Source: Methylococcaceae bacterium
GTDB lineage: Bacteria > Pseudomonadota > Gammaproteobacteria > Methylococcales > Methylomonadaceae
Assembly (NCBI GenBank): GCA_006844585.1
Contig: SPJM01000088.1
Coordinates: 1 to 39,079, forward strand
DNA length: 39,079 bases
Reading direction: 5' to 3'
This document shows positions 36,275 through 39,079 of the stretch, in pieces. Position 1 is the stretch's first letter. Each line of letters starts with the position of its first letter. The notes under the pieces were generated by a model. That model ran no database searches. It had not been told where the DNA came from and saw only the letters and a list, made by a program, of their open reading frames with translations. Made by a program: the position numbers and the translations under genes.

Positions 36275-36786
36275 TAATGTAGCAAACTGTGAACCTCATA
36301 AGGTTCTAAGACTTTACGGCCTTCTAAAAAGTCCAATTCCACAACAAAAGCGCAGGCGACAACTTTTGCTCCCAATTTTTCAACCAGCTCACAACTGGCT
36401 TTGGCTGTGCCGCCGGTTGCCAGAAGATCATCGATCAGCAATACTTTGTCATCGATATTGAATGAATCAATATGCGCTTCCAGCGTAGCGGAACCATATT
36501 CCAAATCATAAGAAACGCTTTGAACGTCATAAGGCAATTTTCCGGGTTTTCTTAAAGGCACAAAAGGAATGCCCAATTCCCAGGCTACCAGGGAACCGAA
36601 AATAAAACCTCTGGCCTCCATACCGGCGACAGCGGTGATTTCGCGGCCTAGAAACGGATGAATTAACTGGTGAACCGCCAATCTCAAGGTGGCCGGGTCT
36701 TTCACCAACGGGGTAATATCTTTGAAGATAATCCCAGGTTTAGGAAAATCGGGAATATCTCTTATTTTATTTCTTAGACGATGCAT
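36271..36786 (-). CDS. apt: Adenine phosphoribosyltransferase
   Basis: The predicted length from the ATG at 36786 is 171 residues, the normal size for Apt; the frame is open further upstream to a TTG at 36840, but the longer form adds an unusual Phe-rich leader. The opening RNKIRDIPDFPKPGIIFKDITPL, the AGMEARGFIFGSLVA segment and the PRPP motif VLLIDDLLATGGTA are diagnostic. Apt salvages adenine to AMP with PRPP. Its stop lies at the end of the broken hydrolase gene, so the two genes overlap tail to tail by four bases. Confidence 0.95.
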   Translation of the reverse strand: MHRLRNKIRDIPDFPKPGIIFKDITPLVKDPATLRLAVHQLIHPFLGREITAVAGMEARGFIFGSLVAWELGIPFVPLRKPGKLPYDVQSVSYDLEYGSATLEAHIDSFNIDDKVLLIDDLLATGGTAKASCELVEKLGAKVVACAFVVELDFLEGRKVLEPYEVHSLLHY

Positions 36787-36932
36787 ACTTAACAAGTAGG
36801 AAAAAAATTGAAATGATTCTATCATGAATTGTCTTAGCAACCGTGATTAAGCGAAGTTTATTGCTTGGATAATGACACAAGCGGCGAAAAGGCCGATAAT
36901 TAATCAGACAGTAATCAATAGGAGGATTCAAA

Positions 36933-37253
36933 ATGGCTCATGTACACAATAGTAAAAATATGGCGTCAGGCATGATGAAAGAAATGATGGCACCCGGCAA
37001 AATGCATGCGGAAATGATGAAAAATATGAATCATGCAGGAATGATGTCCGGCATGATGAATCATGGTATGGGAAAAGAGGCGGCGAAAGGTTCGGTTAAA
37101 GTGGTTGTGGCGACTGCGGGAGCCAAGGCTAAACATGGTTTTTTCGGGCGCTTAGTTAGAAATCCAGTGGTATGGTTTGGCGCAGGTTTAGCGGCAGGCT
37201 ATTACATTCATAAATATCGAAAAGAAATCAACAGTTGTTGCCAAGAAGAATGA
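36933..37253 (+). CDS. Met/His-rich small membrane protein
   Basis: The predicted protein has 106 residues. The first 50 hold 15 Met and 5 His in repeated MM and HAGMM-type clusters, which is like copper- or silver-binding Met motifs. A hydrophobic segment follows (about 78-93, PVVWFGAGLAAGYYIHKY), and the C-terminus has a Cys-Cys pair (NSCCQEE). No signal peptide is seen, so which side of the membrane the Met-rich part faces is unclear. AGGAGGATTC before the ATG is a strong ribosome site. I do not recognise a named family; a metal-binding role is inferred. Confidence 0.72.
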   Translation: MAHVHNSKNMASGMMKEMMAPGKMHAEMMKNMNHAGMMSGMMNHGMGKEAAKGSVKVVVATAGAKAKHGFFGRLVRNPVVWFGAGLAAGYYIHKYRKEINSCCQEE

Positions 37254-37270
37254 TAGGGAGATTATCTCAG

Positions 37271-37320
37271 TGACCGGCGATTTTTTGAAACTCATACCCA
37301 AGCATCAAAACCGCCGGTCA
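37271..37320. repeat. Long-loop inverted repeat between two plus-strand genes
   Basis: TGACCGGCG (37271-37279) and CGCCGGTCA (37312-37320) form a perfect 9-bp GC-rich stem with a 32-base loop, between the Met-rich gene and the mutarotase gene. No T-run follows. It may be a terminator of the first gene or a structured leader of the second. Confidence 0.4.
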
Positions 37321-37366
37321 AATTACGGCTGCTTATAGTCAGTTATTGTTATCAAAACCTAATGAT

Positions 37367-38278
37367 ATGGATTCTCAAGCAAATACGATAGAACGACTAA
37401 ATTCTCGTTTTTTAATTCCGGATAAAGTCATTTTCGCAGACGAAAAATACGGTTTTCCAACTATTAAAGTATGTACTCAAAAAGCGTCTGCGCTAATATC
37501 AGTTTACGCCGGACAAGTTTTATCTTATAAACCGGCAAAACAAAATCAAGATTTATTTTTTATCAGTGATAACGCTTATTTTACTGAAGGTAAAGCGATC
37601 AAAGGCGGGATTCCTATTTGCTGGCCGTGGTTTGGTTCCGGTGTAGAAAAGAATCAGCCGGATCATGGTTTTGTCCGCAATCGATATTGGCGTGTTGACT
37701 CTGTGACAGAATTACTAAATGAAGACATTAAAATTTCGCTCACATGCAGTGACGACGAAGAATCAAGAAAGATCTGGCCGCACCGTTTTCAACTGACATT
37801 GGATATTATTATCGGCCAAACCTTAACGCTAGAATTACTGACTCGAAATATCGGTGACCAACCCTTTTTAATTACCGAAGCGTTGCATACCTACTTTCAA
37901 GTAGGCGACTCTTCCAAACTGAAAATATTAGGTTTGGAGCACAGTGAATATCTTGATAAAACCCAAGATTTTGCTAAAGCCTGTCAAGTCGGAGCAGTGA
38001 CCTTATCAGAACAAATGGATCAGATTTTTTCCGATACTCGCCATGATTTAATCATTGATGATCCCGTTCATCAACGGAAAATTCAAGTAACCTCATCGGG
38101 TAATAAAAATGTGGTTGTCTGGAACCCCGGCAAAGCTGCTTCCAATGCTATCAAGGATTTAGATAAAGATGATTTTAAAAAATTTATTTGCGTGGAAACA
38201 GCCAATGCAGCTGAAAATAAAGTAGAAGTACAGCCGAATTGCGGATATTGGATGTCGACGAATTATAAAGTGGAATGA
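37367..38278 (+). CDS. D-hexose-6-phosphate mutarotase (YeaD-like)
   Basis: The predicted length from the ATG at 37367 is 303 residues; a TTG at 37346 would add 7. The aldose-1-epimerase fold is seen as the conserved GGIPICWPWFG substrate loop and NQPDHGFVRNRYW. The catalytic His lies in ALHTYFQVGD and the catalytic Glu in FICVETANA. The family interconverts alpha and beta anomers of hexose 6-phosphates. It is plus strand and converges on dxs. Confidence 0.9.
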   Translation: MDSQANTIERLNSRFLIPDKVIFADEKYGFPTIKVCTQKASALISVYAGQVLSYKPAKQNQDLFFISDNAYFTEGKAIKGGIPICWPWFGSGVEKNQPDHGFVRNRYWRVDSVTELLNEDIKISLTCSDDEESRKIWPHRFQLTLDIIIGQTLTLELLTRNIGDQPFLITEALHTYFQVGDSSKLKILGLEHSEYLDKTQDFAKACQVGAVTLSEQMDQIFSDTRHDLIIDDPVHQRKIQVTSSGNKNVVVWNPGKAASNAIKDLDKDDFKKFICVETANAAENKVEVQPNCGYWMSTNYKVE

Positions 38279-38287
38279 AAATTAATG

Positions 38288-38348
38288 TAGGGTATGCATT
38301 GCATACCCTAAAGCTCGTAGCTCAGACTTCAGCCTGACCACCGAAGTC
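38288..38348. repeat. REP-like palindromes between convergent genes
   Basis: TAGGGTATGCA (38288-38298) and TGCATACCCTA (38300-38310) form an 11-bp palindrome with a single central base. GACTTC (38325-38330) and GAAGTC (38343-38348) form a second small inverted repeat. The block fills the space between the mutarotase (+) and dxs (-). It looks like the dispersed palindromic units found between genes in many gammaproteobacteria, and it could act as a bidirectional terminator. Only one copy is seen in this window. Confidence 0.5.
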
Positions 38349-38354
38349 GATATA

Positions 38355-39079
38355 TCAAGCGCAAACCCGCTCAATACTCGCTAAAATTCCATTAGCATCC
38401 AAACCGCACAAACTCAATAATTGTTCACGCCCGCCTTGTTCGATAAACTCATCCGGCAGGCCTAAGTTCAGCACCGGCATTAAAATCTGCTGCGCCTGCA
38501 GGAATTCATTCACCGCGCTGCCAGCGCCACCGGCGATGACGTTTTCTTCCACCGTGACTAAGACATCATGGGTTTTCGCCAATTCCAGAATCAGGGTTTC
38601 ATCCAACGGTTTGACAAAGCGCATGTCGGCCACGGTTGCGCCCAATTGCTTACCGGCTTCCAAAGCCGGAGCCAGCATTGCGCCCCAGGCTAATATGGCG
38701 ATGCGACCGCCTTGGTGGCGGATTTCGCCTTTGCCGATAGGCAAAGGTTCCAGATTATCTTGAATCGCCGCCCCAGGACCTTTGCCGCGCGGATAACGCA
38801 CCGCCGCCGGGCCTTCATAGTGAAAACCGGTGCTCAAAAGACGGCGGCATTCATTTTCATCAGACGCCGCCATGATCAGCATATTGGGTATACAGCGTAA
38901 ATAACTTATATCAAAGTTACCGGCATGAGTCGGTCCATCGGGACCGACTAATCCGGCTCTGTCCAGAGCAAACAACACATCCAGGTTTTGAATCGCCACA
39001 TCATGAATCAATTGGTCATAACCGCGTTGCAAAAAGGTGGAATAAATCGCCACCACCGGCTTTGCGCCTTGGCAGGCTT
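38355..39079 (-). CDS. dxs: 1-deoxy-D-xylulose-5-phosphate synthase, C-terminal part (partial)
   Basis: This partial gene runs off the right edge; about 241 C-terminal residues are present. The frame extends to the window end as [22 protein letters not shown], so an internal start at 39056 is not the true one. The segments [43 protein letters not shown] and AVRYPRGKG belong to the transketolase-like pyrimidine-binding and C-terminal domains of Dxs. Dxs makes 1-deoxyxylulose 5-phosphate from pyruvate and glyceraldehyde 3-phosphate with thiamine diphosphate, the first step of the MEP isoprenoid route. Confidence 0.97.
   Translation of the reverse strand, partial: ACQGAKPVVAIYSTFLQRGYDQLIHDVAIQNLDVLFALDRAGLVGPDGPTHAGNFDISYLRCIPNMLIMAASDENECRRLLSTGFHYEGPAAVRYPRGKGPGAAIQDNLEPLPIGKGEIRHQGGRIAILAWGAMLAPALEAGKQLGATVADMRFVKPLDETLILELAKTHDVLVTVEENVIAGGAGSAVNEFLQAQQILMPVLNLGLPDEFIEQGGREQLLSLCGLDANGILASIERVCA

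Overview
The window looks like chromosomal DNA of a gammaproteobacterium. The assimilatory sulfate activation pair cysD-cysN, HrpA, QueG, PurM, HemJ, a monomeric NADP isocitrate dehydrogenase, flavocytochrome c sulfide dehydrogenase and YfiR/TonB-receptor pairs together suggest an environmental aerobe. A type I methanotroph (Methylococcales) or close relative is my best guess, but no diagnostic methane-oxidation gene is present, so this is inference. No rRNA, tRNA or CRISPR array was recognised.

Layout. 1-5.5 kb: a possible frameshifted gene remnant at the left edge, a DUF3782-type nuclease-fold protein (-), then hrpA and a rhomboid protease (+). 5.7-7.7 kb: a REC-REC-HisKA-HATPase-REC hybrid kinase (+). 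7.7-11.2 kb: purM (-), divergent from a DUF2066 gene and glcD (+). 11.3-13.8 kb: a minus-strand group of two membrane proteins (one dynamin-like with a decayed P-loop) and hemJ. 13.85-19.8 kb: rhlE (+), queG and cysD-cysN (-), and a Tim44-like protein (+). 19.9-24.0 kb: a minus-strand TonB receptor / YfiR / CHASE8-type histidine kinase operon. 24.1-27.7 kb: a tightly overlapping minus-strand run of a RloA-like ATPase, a RloB-like protein, fccA and fccB. 27.9-30.1 kb: icd (-). 30.3-34.1 kb: a second TonB receptor / YfiR pair followed by a lipoprotein hydrolase (+). 34.2-39.1 kb: a small membrane protein, a Crp/Fnr regulator (-), an alpha/beta-hydrolase gene broken by a 158-bp MITE-like insertion, apt (-), a Met/His-rich small membrane protein, a hexose-6-phosphate mutarotase, and the C-terminal part of dxs (-), which runs off the right edge.

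Most noteworthy: (1) a small non-coding element with 12-bp terminal inverted repeats and a TTAA duplication, whose precise removal restores the hydrolase reading frame; (2) paralogous TonB receptor-YfiR loci in opposite orientation, one coupled to a CHASE8-type histidine kinase, which resembles the YfiBNR signalling module with the cyclase replaced by a kinase; (3) a RloA/RloB (AbiL-like) candidate defence pair fused by overlaps to the sulfide dehydrogenase genes; (4) a CysN carrying a shrunken, P-loop-less APS-kinase remnant; (5) an orphan glycine-riboswitch-like fragment. Several convergent intergenic spaces hold perfect inverted repeats.
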